From assembly GCA_017942025.1 (NCBI GenBank), contig JAGAVH010000011.1:1-60252 (forward strand): 60,252 bases of DNA, read 5' to 3'. Positions 44,924 to 53,576 of the stretch are shown one piece after another. The stretch is from Ruminiclostridium sp. (GTDB lineage Bacteria; Bacillota; Clostridia; Oscillospirales; Ruminococcaceae). Numbering within the stretch: position 1 is the first letter of the stretch; the number at the start of each line of letters is the position of its first letter. The notes beneath the pieces are model-generated. The model did not search any database, was not told the DNA's origin, and saw only the letters and a program-made list of their open reading frames with translations. Position numbers and translations under genes: made by a program.

Positions 44924-44952
44924 TTGCAATTTGATTTCTTCTGTTATATACT
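44924..44952 (+). promoter_or_regulatory. Promoter of the GH130 gene
   Basis: TTGCAA (44924-44929), 17-base spacer, TATACT (44947-44952), about 38 bases before the ATG. Confidence 0.75.
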
Positions 44953-44990
44953 TAGAATATACTTTAATAAATATTACTAAGGAGTCTGAA

Positions 44991-46163
44991 ATGAATCTTT
45001 TTGAACAGAATAAAGCGGCTGTAATCGAAAATTACGAAAAGCTTATCTCACGCAAAAATAAAATTGCCGATTGCTACAATGGTATCTATGATCGATACGA
45101 AAACCCCGTACTTACAGCGGCACATGCTCCTGTTATATGGAAGTACGACTTTAACCCCGAAACAAACCCTTTCTTTATGGAAAGACTCGGAATAAATGCT
45201 GTTTTGAATTCAGGCGCAATTTACCTTAACGGAAAGTATTACCTCGTTGCCAGAGTTGAAGGAAATGACAGAAAATCCTTTTTTGCAGTAGCAGAAAGTG
45301 ATAGCCCCGTTGACGGCTTCAGATTCTGGGATTTTCCCGTTCAGCTCCCTGATACAGAACCCGAAGAAACAAACGTTTACGATATGCGTCTTACACAGCA
45401 CGAGGACGGCTGGATATACGGCGTGTTCTGTTCCGAAAGCAAAGATAAGGATTCCGGTGATCTTTCCGCTGCTATAGCTCAGGCAGGTATAGTGAGAACA
45501 AAGGATCTGAAGACCTGGGAAAGACTTCCCAACTTAAAGTCAAAATCTCCTCAGCAGAGAAACGTTGTGCTCCACCCCGAATTTGTAGATGGCAAATATG
45601 CATTCTATACTCGTCCCCAGGATGATTTTATCCAGACAGGCTCAGGCGGCGGCGTATGCTTTGGTTTGTGTGAAGATATCAACAACCCCGTTATCTGCAC
45701 AGAAGAGGTCGTAATCTCTCCCAGACAGTACCACACCATAACAGAAGTAAAGAACGGCGCAGGTGCAGTTCCGATAAAGACGCCCAAGGGTTGGATACAT
45801 ATCGCTCACGGTGTAAGAAATACAGCGGCAGGACTCCGCTATGTAATTTATATATTCGCTACAGACTTAAACGATCCTAAGAAGCTCATTGCTTCCCCTT
45901 CAGGACTTTTCATTGCTCCTCACGGTGCAGAGAGAGTCGGCGATGTATCAAACGTATGCTTTACAAACGGCGCTATAGTCCGTGATAATGGTGATGTATA
46001 TATCTACTACGCATCCTCTGACACAAGAGTGCACGTAGCGTCTACTACCATCGAAAAGCTGATGGATTACACCTTCAACACTCCCGAAGACCCCCTTCGC
46101 AGTGTAGATTGTGTAAAGCAGAGATGCGAGCTTATTAAAAGAAATCTAGAGTTTTTAAAATAA
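44991..46163 (+). CDS. GH130 4-O-beta-D-mannosyl-D-glucose phosphorylase
   Basis: Phosphorolyses mannosyl-glucose to mannose-1-phosphate and glucose in the intracellular mannan pathway. The 390 aa fit GH130 subfamily 1. Visible signatures are [16 protein letters not shown] (catalytic Asp region), [19 protein letters not shown] and [23 protein letters not shown] 44991 with AAGGAG upstream; a longer frame from 44931 starts at the promoter itself. No epimerase or mannanase gene is adjacent. Confidence 0.9.
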   Translation: MNLFEQNKAAVIENYEKLISRKNKIADCYNGIYDRYENPVLTAAHAPVIWKYDFNPETNPFFMERLGINAVLNSGAIYLNGKYYLVARVEGNDRKSFFAVAESDSPVDGFRFWDFPVQLPDTEPEETNVYDMRLTQHEDGWIYGVFCSESKDKDSGDLSAAIAQAGIVRTKDLKTWERLPNLKSKSPQQRNVVLHPEFVDGKYAFYTRPQDDFIQTGSGGGVCFGLCEDINNPVICTEEVVISPRQYHTITEVKNGAGAVPIKTPKGWIHIAHGVRNTAAGLRYVIYIFATDLNDPKKLIASPSGLFIAPHGAERVGDVSNVCFTNGAIVRDNGDVYIYYASSDTRVHVASTTIEKLMDYTFNTPEDPLRSVDCVKQRCELIKRNLEFLK

Positions 46164-46183
46164 ATCCAGAATGCAAAACGAAA

Positions 46184-46212
46184 AGCAGTATCGTATGATA
46201 CTGCTCTTTGTT
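46184..46212. terminator. Terminator after the GH130 gene
   Basis: AGCAGTATC (46184-46192) pairs with GATACTGCT (46197-46205), followed by CTTTGTTT. Confidence 0.75.
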
Positions 46213-46219
46213 TATTTAT

Positions 46220-46582
46220 TCAGTTATTATCAGGAGACTTCCAGAAGCCGCCTGTGTGAAAATTCTCGTTCCCAAGAGGCTTTGCGGTAAGTCGGAAAAT
46301 AACACAGCCGTCAGGACAGACTACGGTTTTGGAAAGCCTGCTGTCACCACCGAGCTTTGTAAGGTCTCCACCACTTCTGACCGCATCCATAAGAGGATAA
46401 AGCACCATCATAGCTTTACTGCATATACCCTGACCACATTCGTTTACAGGACATCCATAAGTGCACCTATATACATCTCCCGGTTCTTCTCCGTTACGGC
46501 AGTAATTTTCCGTTTTATCGCCATTAAGAAAGCCGGTGACCTCGACTACAAATTCAAAATCCTCTGCAAACCATTTTTTCAT
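46220..46582 (-). CDS. TIGR04076-like small cysteine-rich protein
   Basis: A 120-aa protein with six cysteines (YCRN, RCTYGCPVNECGQGIC, VVCPDGCVIF). The layout, a Cys-rich start followed by MMVLYPLMDAVRSGGDL and a terminal CPDG strand, resembles TIGR04076 proteins of Clostridia. Likely metal-binding; function unknown. It ends 9 bases from DegV-like gene upstream on the same strand. Confidence 0.7.
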   Translation of the reverse strand: MKKWFAEDFEFVVEVTGFLNGDKTENYCRNGEEPGDVYRCTYGCPVNECGQGICSKAMMVLYPLMDAVRSGGDLTKLGGDSRLSKTVVCPDGCVIFRLTAKPLGNENFHTGGFWKSPDNN

Positions 46583-46591
46583 ATTATTTGC

Positions 46592-47434
46592 TCACTTTCT
46601 GATAAAAAGGATTCCGAGTGTGTTAGGTCCGCAATGGCTTGAAACGGTACAGCCGGCAGTTGTTTCAATTATTTCGGTAAACTGCATATGCTTTTTTATA
46701 GTCTTTCTTACCATATCTACTATCTTCTTGTCGCAAGGGGTATGTGTGATAAAAATTCTGTCGGTAACGATATCCGTTCTGCCCTCAAGTCTTTCGTTGA
46801 CGTACTTTTCAACGCAGGCGTCAAACTTACCGCGGTATTTCTTTCCTACTCCCATTTTGCCGTCTTTTACTTCAATGCAAGGACGGAGCGAAAGAATATT
46901 TGCGCCGAGTGCCGCCAGAGCAGAGCATCTGCCACCCTTTCGGAGATAGTCCAGCTTATCTACAACGAAGCTAGCTTCTACCTTGTCAACAAGCGTTTTC
47001 ATAGCTTCTACTATCTCCTCGGGAGAAGCGCCGTTCTGAGCCATTATAGCCGCTTCAATTACTACGTGTCCGCTACCTGTGGAAAGGTTACGGCTGTCTA
47101 CTATATATACGTTATCAAATTCTTCAGCCGCTATATTGGCATTCTGATTGCAACTGGAAAAGCCTGCGCTGATATTGATATGAATTACCGCATCATACTG
47201 CTCGCTTAAAGGTCTGAAATAACATATATACTCTTCGACATTTATCGCAGCAGTAGTTGTTATGGCGCCGCCCGCATTTACGTGATCAAAAATATCCTGG
47301 GGAGCAATATCCAACATATCTCTATAGGACTTGCCGTCCTTGATAATGCAAAGAGGGAGAATCTCAATGCCGTATTTTTCTACAAGCTCGGGAGATAGGT
47401 CGCAGGTGCTGTCGGCTGTAATTTTGATATTCAT
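46592..47434 (-). CDS. DegV family fatty-acid-binding protein
   Basis: A 280-aa DegV/FakB-like protein. ITADSTCDLSPELVEKYGIE opens the domain, HINISAGFSSCNQNA and VDSRNLSTGSGHVVIEAA follow, and the C-terminal HCGPNTLGILF closes it. FakB proteins present fatty acids to the kinase FakA for phospholipid synthesis. No fakA is adjacent. Confidence 0.94.
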   Translation of the reverse strand: MNIKITADSTCDLSPELVEKYGIEILPLCIIKDGKSYRDMLDIAPQDIFDHVNAGGAITTTAAINVEEYICYFRPLSEQYDAVIHINISAGFSSCNQNANIAAEEFDNVYIVDSRNLSTGSGHVVIEAAIMAQNGASPEEIVEAMKTLVDKVEASFVVDKLDYLRKGGRCSALAALGANILSLRPCIEVKDGKMGVGKKYRGKFDACVEKYVNERLEGRTDIVTDRIFITHTPCDKKIVDMVRKTIKKHMQFTEIIETTAGCTVSSHCGPNTLGILFIRK

Positions 47435-47565
47435 TATATTTAATTCCTTTCTCGTATTGTATCCAATAATAAAAGCTTATAAGGTTATTTTAACACATTT
47501 CGTTAAATTTGGCAATAGCATTAAATATAATCCGTCAAAGTTAACCAAAACAAACAATTAAATTA

Positions 47566-47594
47566 TTGACATAAAAGAATAATAATGGTATAAT
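47566..47594 (+). promoter_or_regulatory. Consensus promoter of the AIM24-like gene
   Basis: TTGACA (47566-47571), 17-base spacer, TATAAT (47589-47594). Both hexamers are perfect. Confidence 0.88.
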
Positions 47595-47645
47595 TTTACT
47601 TGATAATTTATATAAAATTATCAATAATAATCAGGAGGAATTTAT

Positions 47646-48326
47646 ATGCAGTACGAAATCAAAGGCGCTCCCCTGCCCGTTGTTATCTGCAACGTCGAAG
47701 CAGGAGAATCAGTAGTAACAGAAAAGGGCGGCATGAGCTGGATGACAACAAACATGTCAATGAGCACAAATGCCGGTGGTAGCTTCGGTAAAGCTATGTC
47801 AAGAATGTTCTCAGGCGAATCTATATTCCAGAACATCTATACAGCACAGGGTGGTCCCGGCCAGATTGCATTTGCTTCCAGCTTCCCCGGTGAGATTCTC
47901 GCAATAAACGTAAGCCCTACAAATACAATCGTAGCACAGAAATCAGCTTTCCTCGCAAGCGAAGCTACAGTAAGCACAAGCATTCACTTCCAGCGTAAGC
48001 TCGGCGCAGGCTTTTTTGGCGGCGAAGGCTTTATCATGCAGAAGTTTGAAGGTAACGGTATGGTATTCCTTGAAATCGACGGCTCAGTTATTACATATGA
48101 TTTACAGCCCGGTCAGTCCTTATTACTTGATACAGGTCACCTTGCGGCTATGGATGCTACAGTTTCCGTGGATATCGAATCGGTAAAGGGTATCGGAAAT
48201 AAGCTCTTCGGTGGTGAAGGCTTCTTCAACACAAGAGTAACAGGCCCCGGCAGAGTATGGCTTCAGACAATGCCTGCATCTGCAGTTGCAGCTTCAGTTG
48301 CTCCCTTCATTGTTACAAATCACTAA
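47646..48326 (+). CDS. TIGR00266/AIM24 family protein
   Basis: A 226-aa beta-rich protein. MQYEIKGAPLPVVICNVEAGE, GGMSWMTTNM, GLGGEGF-like repeats (FFGGEGFIMQKFEGNG, LFGGEGFFNTRVTGPG) and VWLQTMP are the family hallmarks. Found widely in bacteria and related to mitochondrial AIM24; biochemical role unknown. AGGAGG precedes the ATG. Confidence 0.92.
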   Translation: MQYEIKGAPLPVVICNVEAGESVVTEKGGMSWMTTNMSMSTNAGGSFGKAMSRMFSGESIFQNIYTAQGGPGQIAFASSFPGEILAINVSPTNTIVAQKSAFLASEATVSTSIHFQRKLGAGFFGGEGFIMQKFEGNGMVFLEIDGSVITYDLQPGQSLLLDTGHLAAMDATVSVDIESVKGIGNKLFGGEGFFNTRVTGPGRVWLQTMPASAVAASVAPFIVTNH

Positions 48327-48337
48327 AAACAGCACTT

Positions 48338-48368
48338 CAGCCCGCCACAAACAGCGGGCTGAAATTTT
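48338..48368 (+). terminator. Terminator of the AIM24-like gene
   Basis: CAGCCCGC (48338-48345) pairs with GCGGGCTG (48354-48361), followed by AAATTTTTTAAAAATTTTTT. Confidence 0.9.
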
Positions 48369-48391
48369 TTAAAAATTTTTTCAAAAAAGTG

Positions 48392-48420
48392 TTGACAAAT
48401 AAAATCGTTTGTGATATAAT
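48392..48420 (+). promoter_or_regulatory. Promoter of the tRNA-Met/tRNA-Glu operon
   Basis: TTGACA (48392-48397), 17-base spacer, TATAAT (48415-48420), 43 bases before tRNA-Met. Confidence 0.88.
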
Positions 48421-48463
48421 AAACTAGTCGTTTGAGAGAGAACGGCAAAAAAGAGTGAAATAT

Positions 48464-48540
48464 GGCGGTATAGCTCAGTTGGCTAGAGCACTTGGTTCAT
48501 ACCCAGGGTGTCGTTGGTTCAAATCCGACTGCCGCTACCA
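48464..48540 (+). tRNA. tRNA-Met (anticodon CAT)
   Basis: A 77-nt cloverleaf with acceptor GGCGGTA / TGCCGCT (G-T at the first pair), D arm TAGCTCAGTTGGCTAGAGC, anticodon loop TTCATAC in the stem CTTGG/CCAGG, T loop GGTTCAAATCC and encoded CCA. A paired first acceptor position suggests the elongator form. Confidence 0.95.
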
Positions 48541-48556
48541 TTCTCTTTTTAAATAT

Positions 48557-48631
48557 GGCCCGTTGGTCAAGCGGTTAAGACATCGCCCTTTCACGGCGGA
48601 ATCATGGGTTCGATTCCCGTACGGGTCACCA
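48557..48631 (+). tRNA. tRNA-Glu (anticodon TTC), integration target
   Basis: A 75-nt cloverleaf: acceptor GGCCCGT / ACGGGTC, anticodon stem CGCC/GGCG with loop CTTTCAC, T arm GGGTTCGATTCCC, CCA at 48629-48631. Its last 23 bases are repeated at 59533-59555, so an element has integrated at its 3' end and left the gene intact. Confidence 0.95.
48609..48631. other. Left attachment site (att) within tRNA-Glu
   Basis: The 23-bp tRNA-Glu 3' end from TTCGATTCCC to CACCA. The identical sequence occurs at 59533-59555; identity stops immediately on both sides. Confidence 0.9.
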
Positions 48632-48640
48632 TCAACATTT

Positions 48641-48682
48641 GCTCACATTTGGCTTAACAAAGCCGATTGTGAGCTTTTTATT
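48641..48682 (+). terminator. Element-borne terminator directly after tRNA-Glu
   Basis: GCTCACA (48641-48647) and GGCT pair with AGCC and TGTGAGC (48668-48674), followed by TTTTTATTTT. It lies inside the element, 10 bases past the att site, so the element supplies termination for the tRNA operon. Confidence 0.75.
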
Positions 48683-48699
48683 TTGCCCGAAAATCACGC

Positions 48700-48720
48700 T
48701 TGTTCTTTGTTTGTTCTTTG
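48700..48720. promoter_or_regulatory. Putative integrase arm-type sites, left end
   Basis: TTGTTCTTTG occurs at 48700-48709 and 48711-48720, an 11-base phase. The related TTGTTCTTTA occurs twice with the same 11-base phase at 59394 and 59405 near the right end. This symmetry suggests accessory integrase-binding sites. Confidence 0.55.
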
Positions 48721-48751
48721 TTTTGAAATTTTTGCATTCGGTGAGCCGAGG

Positions 48752-49936
48752 TTACGAAACTTTCGGCTCTTTTTTGTTGAAATTAAGTGCGTTTGAAACA
48801 GCGTCGGAGACCTTTGCCTGTGCCTCTTGCAGCATATGACAATATACATTGCTCGTCGTACTTACCGTAGAATGTCCTAACGCTCCCGACACCGTCACAA
48901 TATCCACGCCAGAATTGACAAGGAGCGAGGCGAACAGGTGTCTGAAACTATGCAAGCCATAAAACGGAAGATTGTGCTTGTCACAGAACTCGTTCAGCCA
49001 GAAATACGGCGTTCCGTTCTGCATAGGCTCTCCGTTCCACTTGACATAAAGCCTGTCCGTTTCCACCCACTTGTCGCCGCAATTCAGGGCTTGCTCGTCC
49101 TGCTCCGCCTTGTACTCTTTCAGCATATCCATAATCTCCTGCGGAAATTTCAAGGTTCGCTGGGATTTCTTCGTCTTTGTTGTGTCGGTGTAAACTCCCT
49201 TTGCGGCGGTGTAGCAGGATGTCCGTCGGATGCTGATAATGTTGTTCTCAAAGTCAACATCTTTCCATTCCAACCCCAGCATTTCGCCACGTCTGAAACC
49301 GCTGTAAATCATAAGATTGAAGAATGTGCGGTATTTAAGCGGCTCGGCGTTCAGCAATGTAAGAAACCGCTCCACCTCGGCAGGTGTGTATATCTGCTTT
49401 TCTTTCTGCTCGCCTTTGGGAATAGTGACCTTTGCACAAGGATTATCCGCCACAACGCCCATCTTGACAGCATAAGTAAACACATCTGAAATAAGGCTTA
49501 AATTGTGCCGTATTGTCTTTGGAGCAAGAGGTTTTCCTGTTCGTTCGTTTGCACCCTCTTTGGAAAGACCGTTGACGAATGCTTGTATCTGTCGTGGCGT
49601 AATCTTATCCATCCGTAAGTGTCCGATTGCTGCATACACTCTGCCTCGGAGCTGTAACAGACGCTCATAGGTAGTGTTACGCAGATTAGGCTTTGCGTAT
49701 TCTTCAAACCATTCCTCGCAGAATGCCTCGAACTTTACCGCCTTGACCTGAAACCCTTTCATACAAGCGTCCTCAAACATAACCGCCTGTCTGTTAAGCT
49801 CCTTTTCTATCTGCTTTGCTGTCATCTTTTCATCAGGTTTCCAAGTCATCGACTGAATAACCTGCTTACCCTTAACATCGTAGCCGCAGCTTACACGAAT
49901 AAGGTAGCTGCTGCCACGCTTTTGAATTGTTGCCAT
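48752..49936 (-). CDS. int: Tyrosine recombinase integrase
   Basis: A 394-aa phage-type integrase. It has an N-terminal arm-binding domain (about 1-60), a SAM-like core-binding domain (about 60-165), and the catalytic domain with YSGFRRGEMLGLEW (first Arg), LHSFRHLFASLL (His-x-x-Arg), ALGHSTVSTT and the nucleophile in NVYCHM (Tyr). It sits next to the left att site, as expected for site-specific insertion in tRNA-Glu. ATG start with its own promoter at 49986. Confidence 0.95.
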   Translation of the reverse strand: MATIQKRGSSYLIRVSCGYDVKGKQVIQSMTWKPDEKMTAKQIEKELNRQAVMFEDACMKGFQVKAVKFEAFCEEWFEEYAKPNLRNTTYERLLQLRGRVYAAIGHLRMDKITPRQIQAFVNGLSKEGANERTGKPLAPKTIRHNLSLISDVFTYAVKMGVVADNPCAKVTIPKGEQKEKQIYTPAEVERFLTLLNAEPLKYRTFFNLMIYSGFRRGEMLGLEWKDVDFENNIISIRRTSCYTAAKGVYTDTTKTKKSQRTLKFPQEIMDMLKEYKAEQDEQALNCGDKWVETDRLYVKWNGEPMQNGTPYFWLNEFCDKHNLPFYGLHSFRHLFASLLVNSGVDIVTVSGALGHSTVSTTSNVYCHMLQEAQAKVSDAVSNALNFNKKEPKVS

Positions 49937-49985
49937 AATATAAAACCCTCCTGTATTCTATATTACGGCGTATCTCTACACCCTG

Positions 49986-50014
49986 ATTATAGCACTTTTA
50001 TACTTTAAAGTCAA
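49986..50014 (-). promoter_or_regulatory. Integrase promoter
   Basis: Minus strand TTGACT (50014-50009), 17-base spacer, TATAAT (49991-49986), about 50 bases before the integrase ATG. GTTCTTTTGTTCTTTA just upstream (about 50028-50043) resembles the arm-type repeats. Confidence 0.78.
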
Positions 50015-50043
50015 GATGTAGAATTACGCTGTTCTTTTGTTCT

Positions 50044-51078
50044 TTATCGTTTGTGTTTCTTTCCGCTGAAATCGTATCCTTGCTTGTTCAGCTCGCTTAA
50101 AACTCCCTTGTAGTCATATTCCTGCGGAATTTTAAGGACAGTTTTCATAAGCCTTGTCTGATTTTTAAGGTCAAGCAGCTCTCTCGCTTTCTGATACTGC
50201 TTTTTCAGCTCCGCTTTCAGCCGTTCCAGTTCAGCTGTAGCTTTATCAAGGAGAGCTTGCAGTCGCTTTACCTCTGTCCTGTCCTCGTCATAACCCTTTG
50301 CCGCCTTTTTAAGCTGAACAAACGGCTCGTAGGGTACCTTTATGTATTCGGTGGCTCTGCCGAATTTCTTTATAGGCTCGCCCTCTCGGACAAGCTGCGT
50401 AATGTTATCTATATGCTCCGCTTGTTTTTGTGCGGACCGTACCCGTTCTTCAAGCTCTTTCGCATGCGTTTTCTTTTTCAGTTCTGTTACTGTCAGGTGC
50501 TTTGCGGGGACATCTTCGGGATTATCAAGGTCAGACCTATGCCCACGCTCCAGACCGAACTTGATTGAAACCTCTCTGTAAAAATCGTCCTGAAATTTCT
50601 GCATTTCCTTTCGTCCGCCCAGCATTTCCTTTGCGGACAGTTTTCCATCCTTTGTAAGCGGAATGAAATTAAGGTGCAGGTGCGGCGTTTTCTCATCGTT
50701 ATGTACGATAGCGGAAACTATGTTTTCCTCGCCCCACTGTTTCTTTGCGAAATCAAGGCAGGACTGAAAGAAAGACATCTGTTCGGCTTGAGATTTACCA
50801 GCGAAGAATTCGCTGTCAGAGGTGAAAATCACCTCTATAAGCCGCACAGCGTCCTTGCGGATTGCCTTACTGCCCTTGTACCGTTCCTTTATCTGCTTTG
50901 CGATATGTTCGTTAAAACTGCAAGGGACATCTGTCATTGTAATGTTGGTGCTGCTCCTGCTGAAATCAATATCAGGATTGCTGTTGGAGTGATCTCGCTC
51001 CCGTCTGTCGTGGAGCTGTACTCCTGCGATATCGTGAGCAGTTTTCACCTTCTGTATTCTGCAGATACCTGCGCTCAT
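50044..51078 (-). CDS. mobV: MobV-family relaxase (Mob_Pre)
   Basis: Nicks oriT and pilots the strand during mobilization. The 344-aa protein begins SAGICRIQKVKTAHDIAGVQ, has the NPDIDFSRS motif (about 36-44) and the metal-binding HNDEKTPHLHLNFIP (about 125-139), then long C-terminal coiled coils. ATG 51078 with AAAGGAG upstream; a longer frame from 51120 is unsupported. The oriT lies 30-70 bases upstream. Confidence 0.93.
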   Translation of the reverse strand: MSAGICRIQKVKTAHDIAGVQLHDRRERDHSNSNPDIDFSRSSTNITMTDVPCSFNEHIAKQIKERYKGSKAIRKDAVRLIEVIFTSDSEFFAGKSQAEQMSFFQSCLDFAKKQWGEENIVSAIVHNDEKTPHLHLNFIPLTKDGKLSAKEMLGGRKEMQKFQDDFYREVSIKFGLERGHRSDLDNPEDVPAKHLTVTELKKKTHAKELEERVRSAQKQAEHIDNITQLVREGEPIKKFGRATEYIKVPYEPFVQLKKAAKGYDEDRTEVKRLQALLDKATAELERLKAELKKQYQKARELLDLKNQTRLMKTVLKIPQEYDYKGVLSELNKQGYDFSGKKHKR

Positions 51079-51107
51079 TGTAGCTCCTTTCAACACTTTT
51101 CCGAGTG

Positions 51108-51148
51108 AAAAGTATAACACACTATACTTTATTACATAAAGTGTGTGG
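51108..51148 (-). other. oriT: oriT of the pMV158/MobV type
   Basis: On the minus strand ACACACTTTAT (51146-51136) and ATAAAGTATAGTGTG form an inverted repeat, followed by TTATACTTT. This closely matches the pMV158 origin as I recall it, where cleavage falls in TAGTGTG/TTATAC; here that is between 51118 and 51117. It directly precedes the relaxase gene. Confidence 0.82.
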
Positions 51149-51183
51149 CAAAGGGAGTGCCCTTTGCAAACCCCGCTATGCTC

Positions 51184-52050
51184 CTACTGCCCATACAAGT
51201 CGTGATTGACCATTAACCCATAATAACTGTCCATAGTTGTCGGAGCATTGTATAGCGATGTTATGATATACGAACGGACATTCCGAACATCGGTTGTATT
51301 TTTGTTCAGCGCCATAAGTACATACTCTATGTGGCTGTTGTCCAGCTTTAAAAATCTGCTCTTTACCATACTCTGCGGAACATCCGCACCATTGACACGA
51401 ATGTGTTCTTTACCCGAACAGATTACATCAAGCATTATCTCCACAAGCTCGTCAACCCTTTCTTTCTCGGAAAAGCAATCGTATTCTATGTTGCTTTTTA
51501 TGATTTCAAGATATGTGTTGCGTTCGTCAATCTCATCTATCCCGTCTGATATGATTGATAGATTATGATTATTTATTTTAGTTTCTATATTATGATTATA
51601 TATAGCGGTAAGGTTTTCTTCCAACTTGCCGTCAGGTTTTTCGTCAGCTTGTTGTTCGGTTTCCTTACAGCCTGTTGACAGGTTTTCTGACTTCTTGTTG
51701 TCAGCTTTTCTGCCAACTGCAAGTAATTTTTCAACAAGCTCCGTATCGTCCCTCACCCGAAAACATCTGCGTGCTGGCATACCGCCGATTTTGTAATCAA
51801 TAAGTCCATTCTTAACCAGTATTTTTATAGCTCTTTCCTGTTGGCACTTGGAAAATGAGGTGCTTTCTTTCAGGTCATCGGCGGTAGAATAGAACCAGCC
51901 GTCTGTATCCAGCATTGAATGTTTTTGGTAGTATATCTGCTTTGAAATCAATGCGCCGTAAATCAGCGCCGCAGCAGCACCTATAACGTGCGCAAGGTAA
52001 CGGTTGCAGGTCAGAGTATTCCCCGGGTTAAGGCGCTCTAAAATCTTCAT
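51184..52050 (-). CDS. Replication initiator-like protein (RepA_N/DUF6017 type)
   Basis: A 288-aa protein. The N-terminal third is a winged helix of the DnaD/RepA type (AAALIYGALISKQIYYQKH, TSFSKCQQERAIKILVKNGL). The middle (about 110-170) is polar and low-complexity. The C-terminal domain (about 185-288, KSNIEYDCFSEKERVDELVE to VRSYIITSLYNAP) matches proteins found beside mob genes in Clostridia elements. Likely replicates the excised circle. Its ATG follows the excisionase-like stop directly. Confidence 0.78.
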   Translation of the reverse strand: MKILERLNPGNTLTCNRYLAHVIGAAAALIYGALISKQIYYQKHSMLDTDGWFYSTADDLKESTSFSKCQQERAIKILVKNGLIDYKIGGMPARRCFRVRDDTELVEKLLAVGRKADNKKSENLSTGCKETEQQADEKPDGKLEENLTAIYNHNIETKINNHNLSIISDGIDEIDERNTYLEIIKSNIEYDCFSEKERVDELVEIMLDVICSGKEHIRVNGADVPQSMVKSRFLKLDNSHIEYVLMALNKNTTDVRNVRSYIITSLYNAPTTMDSYYGLMVNHDLYGQ

Positions 52051-52325
52051 CTTGTGCCGTTAAAATACGATAGCAGCGCCGCCTTCGGAACAAGTATCTT
52101 TCCGTTCTTACCCTGTCCTGTTCGTACAGATGGTATTTCCTTTCGTGCAATGAGCTGACGGATGGTGTACTCGTTAAGTCCCTTGATGACCTCGCTGCAC
52201 TCCCGAACGGTGAGCATTTCTACTTTTTCCTGCTTTGTTTCTTTAGGTTCTGTTTTGCTTTCGTTTAAGCTGTTCAGCAGAACTGTAATCTGCTGTAAGA
52301 TTTCTCTTGTTCTTTCTGTTGACAT
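52047..52325 (-). CDS. Excisionase-like helix-turn-helix protein
   Basis: A 92-aa protein whose second half is an HTH_17/excisionase domain (MLTVRECSEVIKGLNEYTIRQLI, RTGQGKNGKILVPKAALLSYF). It may direct excision or regulate the backbone operon. ATG 52325 has GGAGGAAAG upstream; a longer frame to 52502 is not supported. Its end overlaps the initiator start by four bases. Confidence 0.82.
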   Translation of the reverse strand: MSTERTREILQQITVLLNSLNESKTEPKETKQEKVEMLTVRECSEVIKGLNEYTIRQLIARKEIPSVRTGQGKNGKILVPKAALLSYFNGTR

Positions 52326-52400
52326 ATTCTTTCCTCCGTTTCGTTGTTTGTGAATGTGGGGTGAAGCTCCGTTCCCTGACCACAGACTATCACAAAAAAC

Positions 52401-52429
52401 TTGACAAATCAATAGATTTCGCCTATACT
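52401..52429 (+). promoter_or_regulatory. Promoter upstream of the 52570 gene
   Basis: TTGACA (52401-52406), 17-base spacer, TATACT (52424-52429). It leaves a leader of about 130 bases. In it GGGAAAAGGTAAA (52434-52446) can pair with TTTACTTTTTCCC (about 52526-52538), and GCAAAG/CTTTGC form an inner hairpin. Confidence 0.7.
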
Positions 52430-52569
52430 GAATGGGAAAAGGTAAATATCGCATAGCAAAGCTGTTTTCTTTGCATTTACTCCTGAATACAACAGAAAAC
52501 ATGGTTATATTTCACCTATTAACTTTTACTTTTTCCCTTTGAGGTTTTGCAAGAACGGGGGTACGTCAG

Positions 52570-53562
52570 ATGATTTCGATAAAAAACAATGCCGCAAGCG
52601 AGTATTATATCTGCCTTGCATACAACGATGAGTGTGAAATAATATTCGGTGCAAATGAAAAAACTCTTACTGCAACTATCGAAAAGGCAGTTGCAGAAAG
52701 AGAAACGGATATATCAGACCTGTTTGCAAAGAAACGAAAGACAGGCAGCTTTATGGTTGATGTTACTGAATTCAAGGCAAACACAATTCTGCTGATTGAA
52801 AACTCTTATGCGCTCTACACAAATATTGAGCAGTCCATACCTCTAACAAAAGCAGAGATTACCGCAAAAGAGTTCAACAAGTCATTGAAAAACAGCGAAA
52901 ATGCTTATCAACATCTTGTTCTGAATGCGATATGGAATATGTTCCGCATAAACAAGCATCTGTCAGCAAGCCGCCTTTTTAATCTGAAACCGCTCGAAAC
53001 CTGCGAAAAGTATGCAGAGCAGTTCAAATTATTCTATAAAAGGCTGCTTACCCTTAACGAAAAGAAAAGCCTTACGGAAAACAACTCGGCAATAACTGTT
53101 GCACAGGAATATGATTATACGGTTATGTATGCAAGGGCGGAAGATTTTGAGGCACTGTATGCAAGATATATTGCAGAGCTGAAAAAGAAAAAGATATATT
53201 GCCGCAGGTGCAAGGAATGCGGAAAGGCAGTTCTGTTTTACAGCAGAAACAAGCTCCTTTGTGACAGCTGCACTACTGAAAACATAAGCAAATCCAAAAG
53301 AGAGCATAAACTGAATGAGAACGGTGATACAGTTTTAAGCACGAATAAGATTAATTTAAGAAATCTCTATAACTATCTGCATTCTGCTGCTCTCAGGGAC
53401 AGTACGCCTGAACATCAGCAATGGTTTACGGAACACTTTACTAAATACAAGGCAGCAGCAAAAGTTCTTATGAAACAGTACAGGAAGAATGAAATAACAA
53501 AGAACGAGGCTTTGGCAGGAATGAAAGAGTTAAGTGATGAATTTTTTAAACGGACGCAATAG
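52570..53562 (+). CDS. Hypothetical zinc-ribbon protein of mobile elements
   Basis: A 330-aa protein I do not recognise with certainty; it may belong to DUF6076. The N-terminal two thirds are helical. Residues about 212-240 hold a zinc ribbon (CRRCKECGKAVLFY ... LLCDSC). The C-terminus is Lys-rich. It is transcribed away from the backbone genes from a strong promoter with a structured leader. Confidence 0.72.
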   Translation: MISIKNNAASEYYICLAYNDECEIIFGANEKTLTATIEKAVAERETDISDLFAKKRKTGSFMVDVTEFKANTILLIENSYALYTNIEQSIPLTKAEITAKEFNKSLKNSENAYQHLVLNAIWNMFRINKHLSASRLFNLKPLETCEKYAEQFKLFYKRLLTLNEKKSLTENNSAITVAQEYDYTVMYARAEDFEALYARYIAELKKKKIYCRRCKECGKAVLFYSRNKLLCDSCTTENISKSKREHKLNENGDTVLSTNKINLRNLYNYLHSAALRDSTPEHQQWFTEHFTKYKAAAKVLMKQYRKNEITKNEALAGMKELSDEFFKRTQ

Positions 53563-53576
53563 TATTAAATATGCAC

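Noticed and set aside
44650-44990. raiA-motif RNA upstream of the hibernation factor gene
   Set aside because: The leader between the promoter and the start is only about 60 bases, too short for that motif.
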